Origin: Gliomastix tumulicola
Lineage: Eukaryota > Ascomycota > Sordariomycetes > Hypocreales > Bionectriaceae
Length of the DNA: 64,000 nucleotides
Assembly: GCA_001599755.1 (NCBI GenBank)
Contig: BCHX01000001.1
Coordinates: 2,790,001 to 2,854,000 of the forward strand
Direction: 5' to 3'
Position numbers and translations under genes: made by a program. Every line of letters begins with the position of its first letter. Position 1 is the stretch's first letter. A model generated the notes under the pieces. The model saw only the letters and a list, made by a program, of their open reading frames with translations. It did not search any database and was not told the DNA's origin. Below are positions 45,921 to 56,681 of this stretch, piece after piece.

Positions 45921-46522
45921 GCCTCTCTCTCTGGCGTTTCTGGTCGCGGTGACACGGGACGGGATGCGGAAGCTCTGGTCTTTCTCGATATTGAAGACCG
46001 AATCAGCGACTTTATGGGTTATCCGAGTGATATTCGTCTATTTGTAAGCTACAAAAAACAAAACAATTGCCTACCCTCCACCACAGAGACCTCAGCTCGG
46101 CATTCTATGGTGCGGTAGCCAGTGTCGAGATGATGCGGGAACTTGAGAAGAAATGCGAGAACATGCGAGATCAAGGCGAAGACAGGAGTGGAGTCGATTC
46201 TTGGAGGTGGGGTAAGGTAAACCGTTGATGGATGGATGGGTGGAGGGGCAATTGGGAGTAGAAATTCTTGAGACATAAGGCAACCGCATTCTGGTGCGCG
46301 GACGTCACAAGTAATTGTTCCCCCACTTAAGGCAAGGCGACCGACCAGCAGCATCATGGACAACAAAGATGCACATTGTGACCCCTCACGTCTGTTGTTC
46401 TCACGATCCTCATGCGCCTTGTTGAAACTCTACTTCCCTCCTCCCCACAAGGTACCGCCAGGAGATCTCCCGCCCCCGTCCTCACCTAAGGTTCTGGGCC
46501 AAACCCCGAATACAGCACTAGC
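45921..46522. promoter_or_regulatory. Shared divergent upstream region of two regulator genes
   Basis: About 600 bp between the starts of the C2H2 gene (-) and the fungal transcription-factor gene (+). No clear TATA box or repeated operator is recognised. Shared control is inferred from layout only. Confidence 0.35.
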
Positions 46523-48906
46523 ATGACGTTTCCAGCGCCAACCGAGGACGACTGGTGGTGGAACGCAGTGGATGAGGATGCCCAAGAGTGGACTAGGTTC
46601 CTCCCCGACGACCTCGATGCTTTGGCTGGCACGTCCCTGTTCGTGCCCCTACAGGCATCACAGGCACCGGGACCTGCTCCCACGGCGTCTGTTAACAGCA
46701 GGAAGAGACGTTCGTCTGCACCTTTGCTCTCTCTGTGTCTCCTAGAACCTTTCTGACGTAAAATACCATGTAGCGCATCAAGATGATACAGCCAACGTCG
46801 CCGAATCGGCAGCCGGGTACAACTTGGAGCAGCAGCTTGAAGCGTTCCGGGACCACCTCCCCGAGCTGTTCCCGCAGTCGCCGCGCATCGAGCTCCGCCC
46901 CCCATTCCGGGCCCTACAGAATCCATACCTCGAGAACCAGGCGGACGTTGCGGAGAGGTACACGCTCAGACCCAACGCCCGTCGTCCCGAGGGCACGGGA
47001 ATTGTGAATGGCTATCTCAAGTTCGTCATACGATCCAACGACAACGAGAATGCAGTAGACATCACGCGCCGGAACTCGGGCAGGCCATTGGGGCCCCATG
47101 CCTTGGGGACTCGGCTTCCACGTGGTTCTGCATCGAATCGTTTCAACGACGACAACGTCTCGCGGTTGCCAGAAGGGTACGGAAGCAACGCGAGGATGGA
47201 CACCGTCGACCGCAAGATACTGAGATTCTGTATGTACCCCCACCGATCTTACCACCTTGTAGTACTTGAGAGGCAGGGGGCTCAACGGCGGCAACGTAGA
47301 TATAAGCGCAATCTGTGGCGGTCGCACGCTGCTACCGAGAACGAATGCATGGCTGGACCTTGGAAGCGTCATTGACAGCCATGAATGCGCACGGCACGCC
47401 GCGCTCGCCTTTTCCGCGGGCTACATGCTTGATTACGTCCCCAGCCCGCAGCTTCGAGTCCGAGCGAATTTTCACTACAAGAGGGCCAGCGATCTCATTA
47501 CCCGGGCGTTGAATGACCCTAGCATCTACGAGTTTGGAAACGAAGAGGGCATCGTGACGGCGTTGCACCTCCTGTGGAGTGATGATGTGAGCCCGATTCC
47601 ACCCTACCTTGAGCCTTTTCATAGATTAGTAGGCGTGACCATATTCGTTTGCTGACAATACATGATGACACCAAGATTGTGCAGTGGGAACTCCGCAGAA
47701 GCAAGACCGAGAGACCTCGCTGGCGTTGCGGCACGCTGACAGCCAAGACAATCCTGGACGATACCGATCCTGGTTATCGTTACTGGCTGCCAGAGAATGT
47801 CCAGACCACCAGCGTCAGGCGAAGCAACGCCAACATGTGCGCGTACGCGGAGATCTGCGCCCTCCCAGTCACGAAGCTCTCCATCATGGACATGGACAAG
47901 CTGTATCCCTGGCTGCTGGAGGGCTCGGAGAGAGACGTGCGGGAGATCCACGGTGGGACGGGTGTCAGTCCCAAGCTCCTGCACATCTATGCACAGATCA
48001 CGCAGCTGTCGGCTCGTAGCATGAAGGTTCGTTTCAAGAGCTTGTGAAAATCGAAGCATGTTGGCTGGGTTTGCTGATTTGCCGTGCAATAGGACCCTGG
48101 GTCGCCGATCCTTATCCGTGCGGCTGACGCCGTTATGCATCAGCTGACCAACTTCCGCCAGACATCCGAAGTGTCGGATGGGTATGAGACGACACAGGAA
48201 CTACTTGATGCGTGTGTGCTTGATGACGATGGACTGGTGCAGTGCCCAGTCAAGGTGACTGAGCTGACAGGCGAGACCTGGGTCCAGGCGGCCCAGATAT
48301 ATCTGTACTGCAGATTTTATAGGTGAGGCCCTCTTTTGATGCCACCACCACCACCATCATCATCATCTTTCTGCTGCGGCAACGGAGGCGCAAACTACGC
48401 TAGAGAATGCTTACATCTAACTCTTGCCGAATAGGATGCCGAGATGGCATCCGAAAGTGCTGCACAGCTTGTCGGCTCTGCTACGATGCGTTGAGCGCAT
48501 GCCAACCTCGGGAGAACTGTTCACGGCCCAATCGCCCTTCTTCTGCATCTTCATGGCAGCCCTCGTAGCGTACCAGGACCAAGATCGTCTCGCTCTTCGC
48601 AAGTGGTTTGATGTTATCGTGTCGGGAGCAAGTGGGAGATCAGTGAGTCGCCTCATCGGGGGTTGCGATCCAGACTTTTTTGAGATTGGCCATGACTGAC
48701 GATCTACTCCCTTTGCGATGCAGAGCGTACAGCCCGTCTACGACATCCTGGAGGCATTTTGGAGGTGGATCGACGCGCAGGCCTGGGCGAGGCCGGCGGC
48801 TATGAACATCGATGGCCGCCTTCCACCGCTAGACCAGCGTGTCCCCTGGTGGGAGCACATGACAGAGTGGTTCTTGGAGACTTACGGAGAGTTGAGCCTT
48901 GTTTGA
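46523..48906 (+). CDS. Fungal-specific transcription factor domain protein (PF11951-like), no visible Zn2Cys6
   Basis: Likely regulator with the middle-homology domain of Zn2Cys6 factors. Inferred exons are 46523-46690, 46746-47229, 47300-47586, 47685-48026, 48093-48322, 48435-48642 and 48724-48906. All later joins are in phase; the first junction (GTTAAC donor, 55-nt intron) is uncertain. Domain hallmarks are MDTVDRKILRFYISAICGGR, TLLPRTNAWLD, HAALAFSAGYMLDY, TALHLLWSDDWELRR, LSARSMK, the segment GETWVQAAQIYLYCRFYRMP with RWHPKVLHSLSALLRCVERM, TSGELFTAQSPFF, and VPWWEHMTEWFLET. The N-terminus, MTFPAPTEDDWWWNAVDED, is acidic and Trp-rich, like an activation region. No CX2CX6C cluster is present in the first 100 residues or the upstream 600 bp, so it lacks an obvious DNA-binding domain. 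The neighbouring divergent C2H2 protein may be a partner (inference). Confidence 0.82.
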
Positions 48907-51900
48907 GTCGGGACGGGCTGATGTCTTTCTTGGCGCGTGCGATGAAGCGGAGAATAGCATAGGCGTCGTCGAATTTGTCGTTACCGAAGATGGGGCCGAG
49001 GGAGAGAGGCAAGAAGCGAGGGTTAACGGAGCGTTGAGCGTTGAGCCAGGCTACGTCGTCACTAATCGACGTCGTGGAAAAGACTTCCCTGCCCAGGGGG
49101 ATGGAGTCAGGTTGAGGAGTCGCAAAGAGTTGACAAGCAAGCTAGGGTTCGGTTCCTTGGTTATTCGCATAGGCGTAGCATACGCAAGACGTCTTGACAC
49201 ACGACTCTCACTGCTGTGCTGAAGAAGCTGACGCTCTGGATAGACGCGTCTTCCTCTCTCTGTAAACCATGCTTCTGAGCCAGGCGACTCTTCGCCCTCT
49301 TCCCCAGCCTTGAGTCCTCCGCGGGCCAAGTATACCACAGTTCGTTCAGGCCCGAGGCCAGCCTGGAAGTCCGAGGCCAGAGGACCGGCGTTGTGGGGAA
49401 CGGGCCGGCCGGCAAGGTGGTCGTTCAGGAATTGCGGGAGGCCTCGTCGTCAGTGTCCTGAGAAAACCGATACCTGAACGGAGGCAGCGGTGACTCCCCA
49501 TACAAGGGTAAAAGTAAGACATGCTCGCTCTGAGGCAAGGAGGCCATGTAGAAGCACTCGTAGAAGCTCAGCACACTTCAACCCATGCTCGCACAACGCC
49601 TTGTAAGACTCAAACCTCTTCGCGAGAGAAGAACCCCACGTCAAAGAAAGGGGAGGAGGGCAGGGCGACTTTTGTAGGTTCCCCCCCCAAGTCCCTTACC
49701 AGGACGAAAGGTACCTTGTGTGTCATGCAGAGAGCCACATGTAGGGGGCTAAGAAGATACTTCTTGGCGAACGAGCACAACGCCGCGTCATCAAGGGAAA
49801 AAAAAATAAGGTTGAGGGACCCGGACCACGGCGGAATGCCATGTCACGTCTTGGCGGACCCCTATCGAAGCACACCCCTGCCTGCCCGTTGAAGCTGGTT
49901 GCTTGTCTGCGCGCGCGTTGGCGTGTGCTAGGTCGCGCCGTTGGAGAATGGACGGCGACCTCAGCCGGATCGTACGTAGATTGCTGCGGTGAGAGACAAA
50001 ACGACGACGGGGCTAGGACTCGGTGTCGTCGATTAACAAGGGGCCTGGTTCGTTTGGGAGGCGAATATAATAGTTCAGGGGAACTGCTTGGTCGTAGTGA
50101 GCGTGGTGCCTGCTCGTATACCCGCTAATCACGTACCTAAGTACTAGTAGGTAGTAGGTATTGATTTGCCAGATAAACCCCATTGTTTTAACCGTGCGAG
50201 ACCAAGGGAAAAAAAGGTAGACGCATGTCCCTCTTTGCCCCTCGCCGACTTGGCTCGACATCGACACTTCCGATCTCGAGGTGCTGCCCCCGATTCCGAA
50301 TGCGCATCAGGCAAATCCTTGTCGATGATCGGTGCAGTGCTGAGCAAGGGCAGTGAGCTTATTTTCCCCTACCACTCCTCGAGACAACTCGGAGAGTGAG
50401 AGAAAAAGAATATCTTATCTCATTGAGCGACTTCAGTCTTGATATCGTGTCCTCTTTTGCGGCTCTGTGTCTCCCCCCCTCCAAGGAACGGGGACGATGG
50501 CCTGCACACGCAAAAGTCGCACCGTTCTCTCCGTAAACGTTGCATCTTCCAAGATGGTCGCCTTATCCCAGCTGGGGAAAGTGCGCCGTGCCAAATGCGA
50601 GGGGGGAGTACCGGATAGAGTACCCCACGTGCATCATTCCGAGCTCGACTCCGTCACACAAACCCAGCCCAGCCCAGCCCACGGAACGTACAGCCAGCCC
50701 ATTCCTGGCTGGCCCCCCCCCCCTTGATTCGTCATGTCGTCGTCAACAGGGTTGCATCTCGTGTTTAAAAAGAAAATTAGGGGGGTTGGCATGAGAGATA
50801 ACGGCTATGCCCCCCCAAGAAGGTAAGCTTTCCGGCTTCCAAATACCGTGGGAGAGGTGGGAAATATCGAACTCAAATCGAGGTTCTGGTTGGTGGGGTA
50901 AAATGCAGTGGTTGGTAGCAGGTAAGGTATCTTTTACGGTGCGTGTCTTGGGAAGAGTGCGTGTGCGTTTGCGTGGATGGGTTCTCCGCCGGTGGACACC
51001 CATGGAACGCCCCCAACGGGCTCTTGTCCAGTAAAGCCCGCCCATGGCGCTGGTGGATGGCGCTGCGAGCCCACCACCACCTGCTGCCCCTCACCGTCTC
51101 CAGCCAATCCCGGCGCCGGCCTGCTGTTCCGCCCCGCTTATTCCGCGGCCTTTCGGCGCACCACCCCCGCTAAAAACGCACCTGCACCCAAGCTTTTTGC
51201 CTGCCCACTAACGGCAGCACACTCGACGCCACGCTTAGCACCAGGTGGGCAAAAATCAAGTCTCCAAATTGTACGTGAAAGAACATGCAGAGCCAAGTGC
51301 CCTTTGGCGCACGAAATACATAGAAGCGCCCCCCCTTCCCGAACCCCATGTCCCTAAAGGGCATGATTGTCTTGTCCCTTCGGAAGGTGGGCAGCTTGGC
51401 ATCTGCCATCTGGGAGGCAGCCAACGAGGGTTGGAGTCCTTCTTGGAAAAAAACCACTGAGATCACGGCCCATGGCTGTCGCCGCATCGCATCTCAGTTC
51501 GGCCACGGCAGGGTTTTGGGTACGTTCTTTGTCGCCCGACGAGAACGAAGGAAGGGGGGGGGCCTGTTTGCCGGTAGCTCCCTGGCACTATCAGGCCTTA
51601 TTTTCGGACTGCGACTGCACCGCAAGCTCCCCCATTCTTGTACCTTACCTCGCTTTCTCAGATAGAGGAATACATCCATCTCGTCATCTCGAGCCAACCC
51701 GAAATCTCGGTCAGCTGCCTGCCTGTAACTGGCCTACCTACCTCTTTCAACACAATCAAGGTCTGGGTGGCTGCAGTGACATCTCCCGCATCCATCTCCC
51801 CTACCAACATCCGTTGGTGAGGCAAACAAACACCGGAGTGCTCCCCCCATCCTTTCCCCGTACCTCGTGCCCTCTTTCTCTCCTCTCGCACCTTGCACTC

Positions 51901-52050
51901 GTTTCTCCTGCAAACACCAGGATCAGGTCTCCACCACTCATTCACCAACATCAGAAAGCCACTTCTCTCCCACATCCCAACCCTTTCGCCTTCCCTGATA
52001 GGATCTGACGCGCAGGCTCTCTGATTTTTTTGCCAAACCCATCTGCAATC
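48907..52050. other. Gene-poor 3.1-kb region
   Basis: No gene is firmly supported. On the minus strand a frame open at 49425-49577 reads FYECFYMASLPQSEHV and ends DTDDEASRNS. It is protein-like but only about 50 codons and may be a terminal exon whose upstream part I cannot trace. TACCTA/GTAGGTA strings occur at about 50133-50160, and C-runs near 49681 and 50710. The right end (51600-52045) is C/T-rich, probably the leader of the RNA-binding protein gene. Confidence 0.4.
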
Positions 52051-52945
52051 ATGTCGAAGCTCTTTATCGGGTAAGAACAGCCTTGCGCATCCACCCTGCT
52101 GCACTTTGCCTCGTGCCGCCCGTGTAGCTAACCGAGTAATTTTGGCAGCGGCCTTGCCTGGCACACCGAGGAGAACACGCTCCGACAGAAGTTCGAGGAA
52201 TTCGGTCAGGTTGAAGAAGCTGTATGTGCCTGGGTCTCATTGGCTCTCGTCCCCAAAACATCTACACCCGTCGCCCTCTGCCTCCCCGAATGCGCCCCTC
52301 CCCCCGCAACCATCCGTTTGCTGTTTTCTAACCCGAGTTCGATATATCAAAGGTGGTGGTCAAGGACAGAGATACTGGCCGAAGCCGTGGTTTCGGTTTT
52401 GTCCGGTACACCCAAGAGGCGGATGCCCAGAATGCTATCGCAGCGATGAACAATGTCGAGTACGAACTTTCTTTCGATTGAAGCCCGGCGCATCGAAGCT
52501 TGCCCTGTGACCCCCGCGCTGACTTGACATTGTACAGATTTGACGGCCGAGTCATTCGCGTAGACAAGGCTTCCGACAACGGTCCACGAGGCGGCGGTCG
52601 AGGCGGATTCGGCGGCCGCGGTGGCTATGGTGGCGGCGGTCCCGTCCCTTACGGCGCGCCTCCTCATGGCTTCCAGCCCCTCGGCGGTGGCCCCGGCATG
52701 TATGCGCCGCCCCTGGGCTATGGACGCGGCTATCCTCAGGGTCAGCCTCAGCAGGGTTACGGAGCTCCTCCTCCTCCTCAAGGTATGTCGCATATTTGGT
52801 CCCATCACGTGCACGTACCTTCGAAGCCTAACACCTCCGCCTAGGATTTGCTCCTCAGTACGGATACGCCGACCCCTCCCAGCAGCCTGCCCAGCAGCAG
52901 CAGCAGCAGCAGCCTCCCCCTCCTCAGAATGGACAGGGATTCTAA
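52051..52945 (+). CDS. Glycine-rich RNA-binding protein with one RRM
   Basis: Small RRM protein of about 181 residues, like fungal and plant glycine-rich RNA-binding proteins. Five exons are inferred: 52051-52070, 52149-52221, 52353-52459, 52538-52782 and 52845-52945. Exon 1 is only 20 nt and ends inside RNP2. The spliced RRM (residues 1-80) shows RNP2 as LFIGGL, then AWHTEENTLRQKFEEFGQVE, VVVKDRDTGRSRGFGFVRY with RNP1, and AIAAMNNVEFDGRVIRVDKA. A Gly-rich RGG-like tract (GGRGGFGGRGGYGGGG) comes next, then a Pro/Tyr/Gln tail with a run of seven Gln. These proteins bind single-stranded RNA and often respond to stress or light; that role here is inferred. Every splice junction is in phase. Confidence 0.93.
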
Positions 52946-53420
52946 ACATCGAACGACCCCGACCAGCCTATACGCTTGACTCGATGTCAGAGCTTCGAGG
53001 GGCATTCGAGGAGTGTGGTGGCTACTTGCCAATGGCCGTCAAGAGTACTGCTCGAGATGGCCAGGCAAGTCATGCAAATGGGTTCCAGGGCGCGATTGAG
53101 GGAGCTGAAGAGCAGGCTCTCGAGGAAAAGGCTTTGCCGCATACTAGAATGGATGGACACGGGAAATTGGACCGACGTGCCAGGCGCGTGTGTCCGGAAA
53201 CGATGGGTACTGAATTGAGTGACGGCCATTTGACCTTTGATGATGACGACGTGACGATATCGTGGCATTGACTCCGGGGACCCTTTGGTTTGAGCACGCT
53301 AGGATGGGTAATGGGAAAAAAGGGCACAATGTTCTATAGCTCTAGAACTGTTGACAGCCGTGGGATATTCTCTGGCGATATCAAATTGAAACCCGCTATC
53401 ATTTCTCTAAATAAGCGCTG
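52946..53420. other. Convergent 3' region
   Basis: 475 bp between the stops of the RRM gene (+) and the ChaC-type gene (-). A frame crossing it is an extension of noncoding sequence. Nothing else is recognised. Confidence 0.4.
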
Positions 53421-54334
53421 TTAGTTGAGTGTGGTAGAACCTTGAGTGTCGCTGGCTTCAAGTGCTTGGGTGACGCGGGCGTCGAGCGCTCGAACCCTGC
53501 TGGCAAGATCATGAATATGAACGTCGCCACTTTCGGGGGTAAGTTCGTTAAGTGCCACGTCGAGGTTGAGAAGGTATTCCTTGTTCAGGCCGCTCGGGCC
53601 TTTGCTGCGCCAGATGTGCGCTGCAAGGTCCTGGGGGTCCTGAGGACCTACGAACTGTTCGTTGTCGGGCGTGCCGATATAGACGAGAGTGTTGATTTGC
53701 GGTGAGCCATCGGCTGGCTGAAATGGTGCGTAGTGAATCGAGTAGCCATTGATTTCCCGTATGTCCAGGTACTCCTTTACTTCGGCAACCTTTTCGGGAA
53801 TGATTCGATAGGCAACTCCCCATACCTTGTCAGGGGCCTCGTCATGATGATCTACGAGCTCCTCCCAGAAGGATCTCTCGATCAGGGTGACGACCCGGCC
53901 TGGGGCTTCGGGTGTCCCTCGGTGGTCCTCACTGGGACGATGGGTCAGCGACGAGCCACACCATCACTCGACGCTCTTTGATGAAACATACCTGGCCTGC
54001 ACAGTGTGTTAGCTTCATACACTACTCGGACATCAGACGAGGGGGAAGATATGTTGACAAACCTGCCAAAACCGTCTCACGTAGCCGGTGACCCATCCAG
54101 GGATCCGTCTGTCTGCATCAAGGCATTAGGATGCGAGGCCTACCGGGGACCAACGAAGCTGAAAGTCACAAAGGTCGTGTCTTGATCATACCGTAGTGCG
54201 GAGGAGGCTTCCAGATCAAGCTCCTGCGTGTGCAGATAGCTGATCAGCAATCGCGTCTCGGAGCATTTTGATATGTCATCATCTCACCCGTAGCCATAGA
54301 GCCAGAACTCCGGCGAACCGTCGTTGGAACCCAT
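53421..54334 (-). CDS. ChaC/GCG1-type gamma-glutamylcyclotransferase, with a 5-nt microexon
   Basis: Glutathione-specific gamma-glutamylcyclotransferase family (yeast Gcg1, animal CHAC), which splits glutathione into 5-oxoproline and Cys-Gly in the cytosol. No single frame is long, so the gene is only seen after splicing. Inferred minus-strand exons are 54334-54288, 54223-54192, 54112-54063, 53996-53992 and 53931-53421 (214 residues, normal length). Splicing yields FWLYGYGSLIWKPPPHY, the family's YGSL substrate loop; RIPGWVTGYVRRFWQASEDH; RGTPEAPGRVVTL; and VWGVAYRIIPEKV with EVKEYLDIREINGY, which carries the expected catalytic Glu region. It then gives LVYIGTPDNEQFVGP and GLNKEYLLNLDVALNEL. 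The fourth exon has only five bases; without it the frame hits TGA at once. Both flanking introns have YAG acceptors and GT donors. Confidence 0.88.
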
Positions 54335-55528
54335 TCTTCAGGGAAAGAGGATGTGTCTCGCTGCGTCAAGGAAAGATGTTCTAACAAAATATCGATTCTA
54401 TTCGGGGGCCAAGGTGTAAGTCGTGTGTCGGTCAAAACAGTTGAAAACTCCAGGATGTTCCCGCGTTGGATCGTCCATGGGTTGGTGGTGGGAGTAAGAC
54501 CCGGCTCCCAGTTTCCGGTCCGGCCACGGAGATTGTCCAGGAAGGTGCCCTGGGAAGGGATGGATGTCCTTGGATTCCGGTGCATACTAGCTAGGGGAGT
54601 CGGATAAGGTTGGTTCGGAACTTACAGGTCCCGGGAACTCGCTTCAGCCGTTCGCAGCAGAAAAGGAGAAGGTCAGACCGGCTGGTTCTGTCGTGTGCTT
54701 GGGAAGACGGACTGGACATGGGCAGGTCGGGGGTGTTGCGCGTCCTGCCGGCCCTGTGCCATGACACAAGACGGAACCCTGCACTTAGCACGCTGACAAT
54801 AATGGAAATGTGTCACCCTCCCACCCAGGTAGGGCAATTGATGAGCCGCGACGGATACGCACGCATTGCGCGCTGGCTTGATGATGACCGGGTCGTGCAT
54901 AGCAGACCTGTTCTATATTAGGAAAACATACTGGGATGAAACGACAGAAGTGTCATGGTGCCTTGCAGAATACGAATCCGCCCCCCCCCCCAGGTAATAA
55001 GACCAGCTGCGACTGATGATGCTCTCTGTTGCTGAGCTCTTTGATCTGGCGAGTCGGTCGCTAAAAGATGCCGCAAGCAGTGCCTACAGGTACCTACTAG
55101 ACAGATTGCGCCTTCCCTGAGCGACTAGTTACAGGGCAGGAGCTTCCAGAGGTTCCTTCCCCGACGGCTGTGCGGCTTTACGGCTGAGTGGCTGCCCTCA
55201 ATAGTGAGCCAAGAGGAAAGAGCAGGTGACGGCGTCCTTGGCCTTCCAGGTTCAGCCCCGCGTCTCGCCCCTCCAAGACAGCCTTGGGCGCCGAGTTGAC
55301 GACTGCTGCTAAATTGACCCCACGTTGCTGGAATCCTCCATAGTCACGACTTGCACTTTTTCGTATCTCTTCCTGTCGCGTTGCCTCGTCTGCTCGACGA
55401 CTGCATTCTCTGCTCTTCCCATTGAACCTCATCGCATCTCCCCAGACAACCGCCGTGACGTAGCTGGAGTCAAGACCGGGCCTGCCCTCCCATATCGCAA
55501 CCGCTTATCTCTCTTCAGCCCAACCAAG
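54335..55528. other. Divergent intergenic region between the ChaC-type and PEF genes
   Basis: About 1.2 kb. It has a C10 run near 54980 and AGGTACCTACTAG at about 55088. No gene is supported. It holds the promoters of both flanking genes. Confidence 0.4.
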
Positions 55529-56681
55529 ATGGCCTACAACAAGCCCTACGATCCGGACGCGCTTCCCAGGTAATGGCGAGCCCTACTATCAATTATTCCC
55601 CTGCGAGCCTTTGATGTTTGAAGAAGAAGAAGAAGAGAAGGGCTAACGTGACACGCGCCATCGTTGATGTTGCGCTTGCGCCTGAACGCTTAGATTCGCA
55701 GAACCCGAGGTTCGTCAGGTGCCCAACCAATACCGCCGACCAGACGAGAGTTTGGTAGGGCGCAAAAGAACGAAAGCTAACCACCATGCCTTGCGCTTGT
55801 TGCGCGCGTGGGCAATCTTGCATAATAGCGCCCTGGCTCAACCACCACTGCCTCTGAACCACACTCTGCACGTTACGAGAAGCCAGCTCCTCCGCTACCT
55901 CATCATCACCAAGTGAGGCAAGGCTCCGGATACAGCCACACAATGTCGCCGCCGCCTAGCGGACACCGACCTCCACCTCACAACCGGCCGCCTGCGCCCG
56001 CTCAGGCTCCCCCTACACCCGGAGCGGACAGCAAATCGTCCGACCCGACCCTACTGCCTCTCTTCCGAGCTGTCGACAAAGATGGTCAGTACAGCCCCTT
56101 TCTACCAAGACCTGGGATGATCATGTTGCAAACGGTCCAGCGCTTTAGCTGGGTATCATGCCCAATATCATATCCTTGAAGGACGACCACATACTGACTT
56201 TGGATTTCCGCGTGAAGGAACCGGCCAACTGTCCGAGAAGGAGCTTTCGACTGCTCTCGTCAACGGAGACTGGACGTCTTTCGACCCTCAGACCGTGCGC
56301 ATGATGATCCGCATGTTCGACTCGGATCGCAATGGCACGATTGGTTTCGACGAGTTTTGCGGCCTTTGGTCGTTCCTCGCCTCCTGGCGTACCCTATTCG
56401 ACCGTTTCGACGTTGACCGAAGCGGCAACATCTCCCTCTCGGAATTCAGCGATGCTCTCGTTGCCTTCCGCTACCGTCTCAGCCCACAGTTTGTCGAGCT
56501 CATATTCCGCACATACGATAAGCGCCAAGAAGGTGTGATGAGCTTCGACCTCTTCGTTCAAAGCTGCATCTCTCTGAAGCGCATGACGGATGTGTTCAAG
56601 AAGTACGACGATGATCGAGATGGTTACATCACTTTGAGCTTTGAGGACTTCCTCAGCGAGATCTTGAAGCAAATGAAGTGA
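55529..56681 (+). CDS. PEF1: Penta-EF-hand calcium-binding protein (Pef1/ALG-2/peflin type)
   Basis: Calcium sensor of the PEF family; the yeast member Pef1 acts in polarised growth and cation response. Inferred exons are 55529-55569, 55918-56084 and 56218-56681 (about 223 residues). The first intron (348 nt) is long for this genome and its acceptor is the least certain point. The N-terminus is a Pro/His/Gly-rich tail, as in peflin and ALG-2. The EF-hands follow: LFRAVDKDGTGQLSEKEL (EF1), MFDSDRNGTIGFDEF (EF2), FDRFDVDRSGNISLSEF (EF3), a degenerate EF4 around FRTYDKRQEGVMSFDLF, and EF5 around KKYDDDRDGYITLSFEDFL. Loops 1-3 keep the acidic positions needed for calcium. Confidence 0.92.
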
